A stretch of DNA of 64,000 nt. It comes from Trueperella bernardiae. Its GTDB lineage: Bacteria > Actinomycetota > Actinomycetes > Actinomycetales > Actinomycetaceae. Position numbers and translations under genes: made by a program. Numbering within the stretch: position 1 is the stretch's first letter; the number at the start of each line of letters is the position of its first letter. Where the stretch lies: assembly GCF_001469025.1 (NCBI RefSeq), contig NZ_LNIZ01000007.1, forward strand, positions 1 through 64,000. Direction: 5' to 3'. Shown here piece by piece: positions 35,225 through 45,277 of this stretch. The notes under the pieces were generated by a model. It was not told the DNA's origin. It saw nothing but the letters and a program-made list of their open reading frames with translations, and ran no database searches.

Positions 35225-36343
35225 ATGACCTCAACCCTTGACCAGCTGATCTTGGACGTGGCGGCGGCCGAAGCGCCGGGCGCCGCGTCCGTGGCGATCC
35301 TCGACGACCCCGCCGCCACCCTCCTGCGTAGCGCCCTTGATACCGCCGAGCGGGTGTGGGTGGCCTCGCGCACGGTGATGCAGGCGCGCGAGGCGGATCG
35401 GATGGCTCGTGAGCTGGGCGCCCGCGATCGCGTGCGGATCGCGGGCGCGGACGGTCCCCTGCGTCTCGATGAGTTCTTTACGGAAAAGATTGACGTGGCG
35501 CTCGGCCACACCCCGAAGTCGCTGGAGGAGGTTGCCTATCTCGCCGGGTCCGTGCCCGCCGGCGCCCTTATCTTCGGGGCGAATAACAAGCATATGGATC
35601 GCGGGCACAACGCCACGCTCGCCCGCTATTTCACTGACGTCCACGCCTCCCGCGGCCGCGGCAAGTTCCGTTGCCTTGTGGGCGCCGGCCGCACGGGCCA
35701 GGGCTACGAGCCGGCATCCCGTGAAACGGAGGCTGGGACGATCGTGGGCGTGGGCGGGGTGTTCTCTGGCGCGGAGGTCGACCACGGCGGCCAGCTACTG
35801 GCCGACACCGCCCTGGCCGAGCTTCGTGCCGAGCGCCGCAAGGCGAAGCTCGCCGCAAACCCGTGGGATTCCTGGGAGGCGCCGAGCGAGGTCGATACCG
35901 GCCGCAGCGTCGTCGACCTCGGATGCGGCAACGGAACCGTTGCCCGCATCGTGCTTGCCACCCTGCCCGACGCCACCGTGCTCGCCACGGATGCCGATGC
36001 CGACGCCGTCGTCTCCGCCAGCCTCACCCTCGCCGAGTTCGGAGACCGCGCCCGCGTGACCTGGGACGACGCCGCCGGGCAGGAGCCGACCGGGAGCTCC
36101 GACGTCGTGCTCCTCAACCCGCCCTTCCACGCGGGCACGGCGCTGGACGCCACGCTCGTCCAGGACCTGCTCGACGCGGCCGCGCGCCTCCTGCGCCCCG
36201 GCGGGCGTCTCTACATGGTCCACAACAACCATCTGCGCTACCGCCCGGAGGTGGAGCGGCGGGTGGGCCGCACGCGCCAGCTGGCCCGGAACGCGAAGTT
36301 CACGGTGCTGCGGGCAGACGTGCCGTTCGGTTCGCAGGTTTAG
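35225..36343 (+). CDS. Class I SAM-dependent RNA methyltransferase (RsmC/RlmG-like)
   Basis: 372 residues with the two-domain plan of RsmC/RlmG rRNA guanine-N2 methyltransferases: a degenerate N-terminal Rossmann-like domain (1-200) and a catalytic C-terminal domain. SAM-binding motif I is VVDLGCGNGTVA near 230; motif IV is LLNPPFHAG near 300, the NPPF/Y type used for exocyclic amine or adenine methylation. It probably modifies 16S or 23S rRNA; the exact base cannot be told. The start at 35225 (MTSTLDQ) is chosen over 35195. The stop overlaps the convergent DsrE-like gene by four bases. Confidence 0.85.
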   Translation: MTSTLDQLILDVAAAEAPGAASVAILDDPAATLLRSALDTAERVWVASRTVMQAREADRMARELGARDRVRIAGADGPLRLDEFFTEKIDVALGHTPKSLEEVAYLAGSVPAGALIFGANNKHMDRGHNATLARYFTDVHASRGRGKFRCLVGAGRTGQGYEPASRETEAGTIVGVGGVFSGAEVDHGGQLLADTALAELRAERRKAKLAANPWDSWEAPSEVDTGRSVVDLGCGNGTVARIVLATLPDATVLATDADADAVVSASLTLAEFGDRARVTWDDAAGQEPTGSSDVVLLNPPFHAGTALDATLVQDLLDAAARLLRPGGRLYMVHNNHLRYRPEVERRVGRTRQLARNAKFTVLRADVPFGSQV

Positions 36344-36684
36344 ACCTTGACGTACCCGTAGCCCTCGGACTGGAGCTTGGCGATCTCCACGATGCCGGCG
36401 GGGACCACCTTGACGTATTCGGGGATGAGCTCTTCCTTGACTTGCCGCTCGCCGAGCGCGATCTGGCACACCACGAAGGACACGCCTTCGGCTTCGAGGC
36501 CGCGGATGCGGGCCATGCGGTTGGGGTCGGCTTCGAGTTGGGAGAAGGAGCGGACGGCCCCGCCGTTGGCGACCACCACTGCGCGGTGGCGGTCGTCGGC
36601 GCGGATGAAGTTGCGTACGGAGCGCAGGGTGAACGGCCAGCGGTCGTTCTCGTTGATGTGGAAGACGAGCTTGTAATCGGACAT
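36340..36684 (-). CDS. DsrE-family protein
   Basis: 114 residues with the DsrE/YchN-like fold: KLVFHINENDRWPFTLRSVRNFI, AVVVANGGAVRSF, GVSFVVCQIALGERQV and a C-terminal IPEYVKVVPAGIVEIAKLQSEGYGYVKV. The single Cys in VVCQIAL is at the position that carries persulfide in sulfur-relay DsrE proteins, so a redox or sulfur-handling role is possible. AAGGGGAAAAG precedes the ATG. It is alone on the minus strand with a good promoter upstream. Confidence 0.82.
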   Translation of the reverse strand: MSDYKLVFHINENDRWPFTLRSVRNFIRADDRHRAVVVANGGAVRSFSQLEADPNRMARIRGLEAEGVSFVVCQIALGERQVKEELIPEYVKVVPAGIVEIAKLQSEGYGYVKV

Positions 36685-36751
36685 TCTTTTCCCCTTCGAA
36701 AATCCCGGCGTGTGCCGGTTGTCACCTGATTATTCTTCTGGTGCTCACACT

Positions 36752-36780
36752 ACAATGTCCGCGGAGTATTTTCACGTCAA
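36752..36780 (-). promoter_or_regulatory. Promoter of the DsrE-like gene
   Basis: On the minus strand TTGACG (36780-36775) and CATTGT (36757-36752) are 17 bp apart, about 70 bp before the ATG. Confidence 0.5.
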
Positions 36781-36946
36781 GATAAAGCCTTACCCTATCG
36801 GTTCTAGCGGGTGCCCGTGCGTCCGCCTGCCCGGCCCTCGTGTTCACGACGCCCGAGCCGCCCTGTCCGCCTGCGGGATCGCCTTGCCTTCACCCACCCC
36901 ACAAGCGGCCTGGCTGCCGTGACGCAAAAGCTTTCGAGGTGGTGCC

Positions 36947-37242
36947 GTGGCGAATCAACACGCGTTCGCCTTGCTGGCGGCTCGCAACCCGGTCATGAAG
37001 GTGCTGGGCGCGGTGCTCGGGATCGTACTGACCGGCGTCGTCCTGTACTGGGTGTGGTTCGCCCTTGCGACGTCGACCAGAGCAGTGGCGACCAGACGGC
37101 GTTTGTGTGCGACCCCGTCAGCCAGACCGGCGGGAAGAACGGCATCCTTCTGGTCGGCGACGGCATGGACGACCAGGAGATCACCGCGGCCCGCAACTAC
37201 GCGGTGAGCAACGGAAACAGATCGCCATCCTCCCCAAGGTGA
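36947..37242 (+). pseudogene. Alkaline phosphatase fragment, frameshifted and truncated
   Basis: From a GTG at 36947 one frame gives an N-terminal basic stretch and a hydrophobic signal-anchor (MKVLGAVLGIVLTGVVLYWVWFALA). Near 37075 the coding continues in another frame: DQTAFVCDPVSQ, then KNGILLVGDGMDDQEITAARNYAV. The latter closely resembles the N-terminal metal-binding signature of PhoA-type alkaline phosphatases (ILLIGDGMGDSEIT.ARNY). The frame ends at 37242 and nothing after it resembles the remaining 350 or so residues. It is therefore a decayed remnant of an exported phosphatase, cut off just upstream of the surface-protein gene. Confidence 0.7.
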
Positions 37243-37538
37243 GAGCATCTAGAACCAATCCTTGACGATTGCTGTGTGATCTTATGCTCACTAACAAAAC
37301 GCCCGTAGGGGAGTACCCCTCAACGCCTTGCTGTTCAATTGTTGGCCGCCTCGGATAAGCGAAATCCGCGCAGTGTCGAAAGCAAGAAAAGTGCAGTATC
37401 CTAGATGCGAATGCTGTTAACTCCTTTACAAACCTGCCGACCCTGAGCCTGCGAGGCCGGCGGTGGAGAGTGTTCTTGCGCGCCGCCCCATCCTCCGGCT
37501 GCCGCAGAAGGCATATAGAAGATTGGAAGGACTTAGGG
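37243..37538. other. Intergenic region before the surface-protein gene
   Basis: 296 bp, AT-richer than the left neighbours. TTGACG (37262-37267) with TATGCT (37283-37288) resembles a promoter but has only 15-bp spacing. A small AGGGG-AGTA-CCCCT stem follows near 37307-37320. GGAAGG (about 37524) is the likely ribosome-binding site for the next gene. No gene is seen. Confidence 0.4.
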
Positions 37539-40269
37539 ATGGATTTATCTAAAGCTTCGACACCGGGAAGGCGCTTTTTGCGTGCCCCGAGTGCTGCACT
37601 GACAGCCCTCGCCTTAACTCTGGGCGCATCTGCCGGATCCAGCCTCGTGACGGCCTCACCGGCGTCCGCGTCAACCTTCACCGGCGGCATCCGAGACACG
37701 TCCGGCGCGGTGGAGAAGGACGCCCAGAAGGCTTCCGACCTCCCGGCTGGATCGTGCGTTGTCTCTGAAAGCACTCCGGACGGCAGCCAGGCGGGTTTCA
37801 CGTGGAAGACGTTGGAGCCAAGCGCAACGAGCCCCTCGAAAACCCTATGGGGCGTGAGTGTGTCTTTTGATAACTCGAAAGACCGCACATTCGCTGATTG
37901 GAGCTTCACCAATTCGGGTCTACTTGGCGGTGTTCTGGATGCCGGCGAGCTGCCCTCCATGGAAGTCGGTCAGACCTTCCTTGACAAGAACGTCACCCAC
38001 AAGGCTGACGAGAACATTGAGATTACTGCGTCCGTCCGCCAACGAAACGTTAATATCTATGCAGAGCTGACCGAGGAGAAAATCAAACAGTTCGCCTCGG
38101 CCACTGCCGATAACCCTGTGCGTTACGGTTGGCAAAGTAACTACAAGAAAGAGAACCCGACCGGACCGTATGCCTCGCAAGGTAACAGTGCTGGATTCAG
38201 CGCTATCGTAAACCCGTGGCCGAGCGAGAACATCGAATGTAACCCGATCACGGTGTCGTGGGAGTCTTTCGAGAAGCACGTTATCGTCCCTGGTGTGGAA
38301 ACCAAGGTCGGTAAGATCAACGTTCCTGCTGTCAAGGGCGAAGGCACGGACGATTCGATGTCTCGCATGGTCGTGGAGGCCTACGACGGCAACGGTAAGT
38401 TCATCGGCACCACCGACCCGGCAGCGTCCGGCGGTACGCAGAACCTGCGTATCGACGAAAAGACCGGCGAGATCTACTTCACCTGGCCTGAGTATCGCGG
38501 TACCGACTTGGCCACTGACAAGAACGTGAGCTTCTCCGTTCTGGCTAAGCCACGTACCGTGGACCAGCTCCAGGCTGCTGACAAGAACAACAATCTCTAT
38601 GGCGAAGGCAAAGTCTTCGACAGCTCTAATTCGCTGACTCGCTACAACAAGGCGAACGTCATCGACTCGAAGGCCTTCTCCCTGGATGACACGGAGTACC
38701 ACTCCCCGAAGTACGACAAGACCGAGGCTTCGATCATCTCCGGCGTCGATAGCGCTACCGGCCCGATTGCGACCGAGCCGCAGAAGGTCACCTTCACCCA
38801 GACCGCTGACCTGATTAAGAACTGGCAAAGAAGAAGGGCGACGGCGGCTTCGAAGCTAAGGTCACCCTCGACGAGAGGTACGTCTACGAGGGCTGGACCG
38901 TGGAGATGGACGAGGACTACAACGTCACCGTCACCGCCCCGGAGAATCCGCGTCCGGGCACCTTCGCGCGCCCTGTTATTACAGTGGAGTACTCCAACGG
39001 CTCCACTGACAAGCTTGAACTGCTCGTCGTTGTTGACCCGAACAACACCCAGGTCACCGACCTCGTACGCCCGGGTCTGACGAAGGGCACGATTGGCGAC
39101 GAGCTGACCGCCCAGGTGGGCACGAAATCCATCATGAAGGGCTACAAGCCGGTTCACCCGGCTAAGTTCGAGATCGATGAGTCCACCGTTCCTGAAGGCT
39201 GGACTGTCACTATCGATGAGACCGGCAAGGTCACTGCGAAGGCCGACGACACCGTGGCGCCGGGCACCATCATCACCCCGAAGGTGAAGGCAACCTACCC
39301 GGACCAGACCACGGACGAAATCGAGACCCAGTTCCAGGCGATCGTTGACATCAAGATCCCGACCTACGGCACGGTGACCAATAAGCCGAGCGCCAAGGTC
39401 ACTCTCAAGCCTACGGTTCCAGAGCGCGGCCTGAGTGGTAACACGACCGATGAGGCGCCGAAGCGCTACACGTTCAAGGACGGTAAGACCGAGTACACCC
39501 ACACGGATGACAGCGGCACCTGGACCGTCAAGATTGACGAGAACACCGGTGAAATCACCACGACCATTCCTCGCACCGCTCCTGAGGGTTACATCCTGAA
39601 CGTGCCGGTTCTTGCCTACTACGACAACGCTGACAAGCCGCAAGAGGTCAAGGGCGCCGTGGTCGTTCTGAAAGGCGATATCAATGCGTCATACGACGTG
39701 CAGACCACCGGCCCGAACCAGGCTGTGAACCACAACGTTCAAGACGCCCCTAAGGGGTCGAAGTTCTCGTTCGGTAAGGATGAGAACGACCAACCGATCA
39801 CCGAGCAGGAGGTTGACGGCTGGAAGTACAAGGTCGACCCGAACACCGGTGTCGTCACTTCTACCCCTCCGGCAGATGCCAAGCCGGGTGACAGCAAGAC
39901 CATCAACGTCACTGTTGAAACCCCAGACGGTTCAACTCCGTTGGTGCCTGTCACCACCGTGGTGAAGCTAACCAACAGCTGGGAAGCTGAGCCGACCTAC
40001 CCTGTAGAAACGGTCTACCCGGGCGAGACCGCGACGCTACCAGTTGCTCTGGAAAAGCCAGACAACGTCAACGTCGCAAAGGAAAACCCCTACAAGCTGG
40101 GTGAGATTCCGGCCGGCTGGGATGTCCGCATTGACGAGAACGGCCAGGTAACCGCAACCGCACCTGCGGATGCAAAGCCGGGCGACCAGGTCAAGATTCC
40201 CGTCACCGTTTCCTACGAAGACGGTTCCACGGATACCGCTTACGCAGTGGTGAACGTTGTTGACGTTCC

Positions 40270-41615
40270 TACCCGTGAAGTTCCGTTCAAGGTCGAATAC
40301 AAGTACGACGACACCATCCCTGCCGGCGAGTACAAGGTTGAGACCAAGGGCGAGCCGGGCTCAGAAAAGCAGAACAAGGACGGCAGCTGGGAGCAGACCA
40401 AGGCGCCGGTGAACGAGGTCGTCATCGTCGGCACTAAGCCTGCTAAGAGCGCCAAGGAAGTCACGTGGACGGTTCCGATCCCGTACCCGACCGAGGTTCG
40501 CGAGAACCCGGACCTGAAGCCTGGTGAAACCCGGGTTGTTCAGGAAGGTGAGAACGGCGAGAAGACCTATACCGCTAAGTTCACGGCCGAGGGCGATAAG
40601 GCTGAGGTAGCCGAGGAGAAGACCACCAAGGAGCCTGTCAAGCGGATCGTTGAGTACGGCCCCGGCCTAGCTCCGAGCGAGCTGGTGACCAAGGTCGAGA
40701 AGCCTGTTCCGTTCGAAACCGAGATCGTCTTTGACAACACCCTGGAAGAAGGTCAGCAGAAGGTTGATCAGAAGGGTGAACTCGGTACCGAGGTTGTGAC
40801 TTCGACTCAGAAGATCGTGGACGGCAAGCCCTCGGGTGACCCGGAAGTGACGACTGAGCGCACCAAGGAACCGGTCAAGCAGATCATCCGCGTCGGCACC
40901 AAGACCACCACTGAAGGCACTCACACCAGTGAGTACACCAAGGACGTGCCGTTCGAGACAGAGGTCATCTTCGACGACACGATGGAAGCCGGGAAGCAGG
41001 AAACTGTTCAGGAAGGCAAGCTTGGTAAGGACAAGGTCACCACTACCCTGACCATCGAGAACTCGAAGGTTGTGGACTCCAAGACCGAAACCGAGCGTGT
41101 GACCGAGCCGGTCAAGCAGATCATCAAGGTCGGCACGAAGGGCAAGCCCGCCTCCACCGAGATCGAGTGGACTGAGAAGACTCCGTTCGACGTCGAGGTG
41201 CGCGTCAACCCTGACCTGCAGCCTGGTGAAACCAAGGTTGTCCAGGAAGGTAAGCAGGGCGAGGTCAAGCACACCGTCAAGGTGAACGCCGAAAACGGTA
41301 AGATCTCCACGGAGGACACCTCCGAAAAGATCAGCGATCCGGTTAAGCACATCGTCGAGGTTGGTCCGGCCAAGAACCAGACCGAGCTGACCGATAAGCA
41401 CACCGAGAAGATCCCGTTCGACACGGTCATCGAGTACGACCCGAACCTCGAAGTCGGCAAGATCGTTGAGGACCAGCCTGGCGCTTTCGGCGAAAAGGAA
41501 ATCACCAAGACCTGGAAGCTCGAAAACGGCAAGCCGGTCGGTGACCCGGAGACCACCGAGAAGGTCGTGACCGAACCGCAGCCGCGCAAGCTGCGCGTAG
41601 GCGCCAAGTGCAACT
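40270..41615 (+). repeat. Six tandem G5 domains (coding)
   Basis: Six units of about 75 codons each, beginning with versions of VPFETEVIFDDTMEAG and ending with versions of TEPVKQIIKVGTK. Units 3 and 4 are closest to each other; units 2 and 5 share the variant RVNPDLQPGETKVVQEG. The repeats are diverged at DNA level, so they are old domains rather than recent duplications. Confidence 0.85.
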
Positions 41616-41761
41616 GCGAAGAGCCGACCCCGGACCCATCCGAGGACCCGAGCGAAGAGCCGACCCCGGACCCGACCGACGATCCGTCAGACGAGCCTAC
41701 GCAAGACCCGTCCGAGGATCCGGGTGACAAGCCCAGCAACCCGACTGAACCCGGCACGCCT

Positions 41762-41821
41762 GGCGACGAGCCGAGCCAGCCTTCCACGCCCGGCGACGAG
41801 CCGAGCCAGCCTTCCACGCCC
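41762..41821 (+). repeat. Exact 30-bp tandem repeat in wall-spanning region
   Basis: Two identical 30-bp units (41762-41791 and 41792-41821) encode GDEPSQPSTP twice, followed by a diverged third unit (GDKPSDGVQTP). Such identical units can expand or contract by slippage and change stalk length. Confidence 0.85.
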
Positions 41822-42061
41822 GGTGACAAGCCGAGTGATGGAGTTCAGACTCCTGGCACCTCGGGTGGGCACGGTAGCAACCCGGCGGGCTCGAGCAGCG
41901 CTGGTAGCTGGTCTCTGCCGCACACCGGCGCCAGCGTCGCAGCGGCACTCGTTGCAGCAGCTATGCTGATCACCGGCGGCGTGGGACTGCTCGCAGTGCG
42001 CAGGCGCCCCTCGAAGCGCTGAGCTGTAGAACAGTCACTGCGCTGAGTCGCTGACTAACAC

Positions 42062-42108
42062 AAAAGCGGCGAGGCCACGGGAGAGATCCCGTGGCCTCGC
42101 CGCTTTTT
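42062..42108 (+). terminator. Rho-independent terminator after surface-protein gene
   Basis: A 17-bp perfect stem (42066-42082 with 42087-42103), four-base loop and T5 follow the surface-protein stop by about 40 bp. A-rich bases before the left arm also make it usable on the minus strand. Confidence 0.9.
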
Positions 42109-42697
42109 GTATACGAATTTGTGTGGCGCGTTCAAAGCTGTCTCCTGCAGTGGGTTCAGGCTGCTCGTAAGGCTGGGTTGCCGTCGCCTGGTGAGGGGGA
42201 CATAAGCCTGGACAACGCCCGGCTTCGCGCCGCGGGCAGAGCGTCAGAGCCGTGCGGGACATGGCACTCATTTGAACGCGCGAAGAGCATGCATGACGCG
42301 CGTGATTGCAGCTATGGAGTGTGGAAAATGTGGCAGGCCCTGCACCGTAATGGCATCGCGGTTAGTTGAGAACAGACTGCTAGACTGATGTGCATAGCTG
42401 GAGTATCGGGTAGAGGCAAGGGCACATCACCGGTGACAACTCGTAGCTCGAAGAGATTAGATATGTGTCCTGATCTGGTCGGCCGCGACTTCCACCCAGG
42501 ACGCTTTAGGCTCTTCTCAATTGGTGGTGTATTGGGTCTATGGCTGGGGCCGGGCCGACGGCGACCGGCCGGCGTGCGGGCAAGCCCACCCAGACGGCGA
42601 CCGGCCGGCCTGCTCAGGTGCCCGCTTCTCCTCCAGTAACATGGCAAGCAGCATGTCGGCGTTGGTGCCGGAGTCGAAGTAGAATGTGGGTTGAGTG
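42109..42697. other. Gene-poor stretch before the restriction-modification operon
   Basis: About 590 bp with only short frames (for example 42091-42369 and 42388-42639 plus, 42312-42647 minus) and no recognisable protein. A 17-bp direct repeat (GACGGCGACCGGCCGGC at 42557-42573 and 42593-42609) lies near its right end. TAGAAT at 42680-42685 may be the -10 box of hsdM with a very short leader. No tRNA or attachment site was found. Confidence 0.4.
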
Positions 42698-45277
42698 ATG
42701 AATAAGCAGGAGCTTGCTTCCAGGATTTGGAAGTCTGCGAATCGTATGCGCTCGAAGATCGAGGCGAATGAATATAAGGACTACATTCTTGGCTTCATTT
42801 TCTACAAGTTCCTGTCTGAAGAGCAGGTGGCGCGGCTGAGGCGGGACGGGCTGGATGACTTGACGGCGCTGACGGAGGACGACGTCGAGATCGTCGAGTA
42901 CACCCGAGACCTGTGTGGCTACTTCATTTCTTACGAGAACCTGTTTGGCACGTGGCTGGCCAAGGGCAATGATTTCGGCATAGATAACGTTCGCGACGCG
43001 CTCTCCGCGTTTAGCCGCAACATTGACCCGGCTCGCAAGAAGGTCTTCAACGGCATTTTTGACACGCTTCAGTCGGGTCTTTCGAAGTTGGGTACGGATG
43101 CCCGCGCCCAGTCGAAGGCGGCGCGTGACCTCATCTACCTCATCCAGGACATCCCGATGGGGGGCAAGCAGGACTATGACGTGCTGGGCTTCATCTACGA
43201 GTACCTCATCTCGAATTTCGCGGCGAACGCGGGTAAGAAGGCGGGCGAATTCTACACGCCGCACGAGGTGTCGTTGCTGATGAGTGAGATTGTGGCCTGG
43301 CACTTGCGGGACCGCGAGAACATCGAGATTTATGATCCGACCTCCGGATCTGGTTCACTGCTCATCAACATCGGCGCGGCCGTGGCTCGCCGAAATGGGA
43401 GCAAGGACAACATCAAGTTCTTTGCGCAGGAGCTGAAGCAGAACACGTACAACCTCACCCGTATGAACTTGGTGATGCGCGGGATTCTGCCGGACAACAT
43501 CGAGGTCCGTAATGGTGACACGTTGGATGCGGACTGGCCGTGGTTTGAGTCGGAGGAGAATAAGGAGGAAACCTATAACCCGCTGTTTGTGGACGCGGTG
43601 GTGTCGAATCCTCCGTATTCTCAGCAGTGGGAGCCGGAGGACAAGGAGCTCGACCCGCGCTTTGCGAACTATGGTGTGGCCCCGAAGTCGAAGGCGGATT
43701 ACGCGTTCCTGCTCCACGATCTTTTCCACTTGAAGCCTGACGGCATCATGACGATCATTTTGCCGCACGGCGTGCTTTTCCGTGGCGGTGAGGAGGGCAA
43801 GATCCGCCAGAACCTGCTGGAGCGCGGCCATGTCCAGGCGGTGATCGGCTTGCCGGCGAACATTTTCTATGGCACGGGTATTCCCACGATCATCATGGTG
43901 TTGCGCAAGGCGAGGACGGAACGCGGTGTCCTGATCGTGGACGCCTCGAAGAACTTCCTCAAGGCTGGAAAGCAGAACGTGCTGCGTGCTTCGGATATCC
44001 AGCGGATTACGGACACGGTGGCGGGATGCCGCGAGGTGGACAAGTTCAGCCGCCTGGTTTCACTCGAGGAGATCCGTGCCAACGACTACAACCTCAACAT
44101 CCCTCGCTACGTCGATTCCTCGGAGCCGGCGGAACCATGGAACCTGCACGCCCTACTTTTCGGCGGCATTCCGGAGGATGAGTTGGGCAGGCTGTCGCCG
44201 TTCTGGGAGGCGTGGCCGGGCCTGCGGGAGAAGCTGTTTGACGTGAGCGGGGACGCGATCGCGGCCTGGGATGTCGACGTCGAGGAGGTTGTGTCCAACG
44301 ACGACGCCGTGGCCGCTTTCCGTTCGAGCTTTGGTCAGGCTGTGGGTTCCTTCCCAGCCCACATCAAGAAGCGCCTCATTGACGCGCGGATGGGTGTCAA
44401 CGCGCTCGCGGAGCAGGGGATGTTCGCGGCGTTGCTCGAGGAGTCGCTGGATGGCATCCCGCTTATTGACTACTACGATGCATTCCAGGTTCTCGACGAG
44501 GCATGGGATGAGATGAGCCAGGATCTTGAGATCATTCAGACCGAGGGGGACTCGGCGATCACTGCCGTGGCGCCGAACATGGTGGTGCGGAAGAAGAACG
44601 GTAAGGAAGTGGAGGTCCAAGAGGGATTCGTGGGCAGGATCTTGCCGTTCGAACTCATTCAGCGCAGGCTGCTGAGCGACGAGCTGGGCGAGCTGGATGA
44701 TTTGAAGCGCAGGGCTGCCGAGGCCGGGGAGGAGCTGACTACTTTGTTTGAGAGTCTACCCGAGGACGCTCCAGACAACCTATTCAACGAGGCCAAGTCT
44801 GCGTTTGCGCGCAAGGGTGTAGTCGATTACCTCAAGGCTGCGGGCGTGAAGCCGCGCGCGGTGCCGGAGGACTTCCCGGAGGAGTCGGCGGAGAGGATCG
44901 CCCTGCAGGCGAAGGCGTTGCTGGAGTCGAAGAGTGGGCTCGATAGGGAAGTCAAGGCTGCATCGCGAAAGCTTGAGGACGACACGAAGGAGCGGTTGGA
45001 AGGCTTGAGCGTGGAGGAGGGCCTGGTGCTCCTCCATGACAAGTGGAGCTCGCCTCTCATGGATGGTCTGGCCGGCCTGGCTGAGGCTAAGGTTGCCGAA
45101 TGTGTGGCGGCTGTGCGTGCGCTCGCGAAGAAGTACGAGTCCACCTTCGCGGACGTCTCCCAGGAGATCGCTGACACCGAGCGTGAGCTCTCAGCGTTGC
45201 TTGGCGATCTCACGGGTAGCGAGGCGGCCGACATGGAAGCCATCGCCGAGCTCGAGCGCCTGCTCGGGGGTGAATAA
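42698..45277 (+). CDS. hsdM: Type I restriction-modification methyltransferase subunit
   Basis: 859 residues. The N-terminal helical HsdM_N domain (MNKQELASRIWKSANRMRSKIEANEYKDYILGFIFYKFLSEEQ) is followed by the N6-adenine methyltransferase domain, with SAM motif I DPTSGSGSLLINIG near 212 and catalytic NPPYS near 305. A C-terminal extension of about 350 residues, rich in charged helices (LSVEEGLVLLHDKW, ELSALLGDLTG), makes it much longer than classical HsdM of about 500 residues. With HsdS it forms the M2S1 methylase. GTG 42695 is an alternative start. hsdS begins directly after the stop. Confidence 0.93.
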   Translation: MNKQELASRIWKSANRMRSKIEANEYKDYILGFIFYKFLSEEQVARLRRDGLDDLTALTEDDVEIVEYTRDLCGYFISYENLFGTWLAKGNDFGIDNVRDALSAFSRNIDPARKKVFNGIFDTLQSGLSKLGTDARAQSKAARDLIYLIQDIPMGGKQDYDVLGFIYEYLISNFAANAGKKAGEFYTPHEVSLLMSEIVAWHLRDRENIEIYDPTSGSGSLLINIGAAVARRNGSKDNIKFFAQELKQNTYNLTRMNLVMRGILPDNIEVRNGDTLDADWPWFESEENKEETYNPLFVDAVVSNPPYSQQWEPEDKELDPRFANYGVAPKSKADYAFLLHDLFHLKPDGIMTIILPHGVLFRGGEEGKIRQNLLERGHVQAVIGLPANIFYGTGIPTIIMVLRKARTERGVLIVDASKNFLKAGKQNVLRASDIQRITDTVAGCREVDKFSRLVSLEEIRANDYNLNIPRYVDSSEPAEPWNLHALLFGGIPEDELGRLSPFWEAWPGLREKLFDVSGDAIAAWDVDVEEVVSNDDAVAAFRSSFGQAVGSFPAHIKKRLIDARMGVNALAEQGMFAALLEESLDGIPLIDYYDAFQVLDEAWDEMSQDLEIIQTEGDSAITAVAPNMVVRKKNGKEVEVQEGFVGRILPFELIQRRLLSDELGELDDLKRRAAEAGEELTTLFESLPEDAPDNLFNEAKSAFARKGVVDYLKAAGVKPRAVPEDFPEESAERIALQAKALLESKSGLDREVKAASRKLEDDTKERLEGLSVEEGLVLLHDKWSSPLMDGLAGLAEAKVAECVAAVRALAKKYESTFADVSQEIADTERELSALLGDLTGSEAADMEAIAELERLLGGE

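Larger units (their letters stand above)
37539..42022 (+). pseudogene. LPXTG-anchored multi-G5 surface protein with one frameshift
   Basis: Two overlapping frames encode one cell-wall protein of about 1495 residues. Frame 1 (start 37539, AGGGATG context) has a signal peptide ending near ASPASA|STFTGG and an extracellular domain. Near 38823-38830 the coding moves to the -1 frame, which continues intact to 42022; one missing base in the TGG-CAA-AGA region would restore a single frame. Frame 2 carries Rib/YPDG-like repeats (VKATYPDQTTDE), six G5 domains, a Pro/Asp/Glu wall-spanning region, the sorting signal LPHTG (41915-41929), a hydrophobic helix and a basic tail (RRRPSKR). G5 proteins bind polysaccharides or mediate cell accumulation. 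No slippery heptamer is at the shift, so this is a recent mutation or a sequence error. Composition is AT-richer than its surroundings. Confidence 0.85.

Noticed and set aside
38815-38840. Programmed -1 ribosomal frameshifting in the surface-protein gene
   Set aside because: No X-XXY-YYZ slippery heptamer in the zero frame and no obvious downstream pseudoknot. A one-base deletion or sequence error explains it better.
40270-41615. CRISPR-like regularity in the repeated region
   Set aside because: The repeats are about 225 bp, diverged at DNA level and in frame. They are G5 protein domains.
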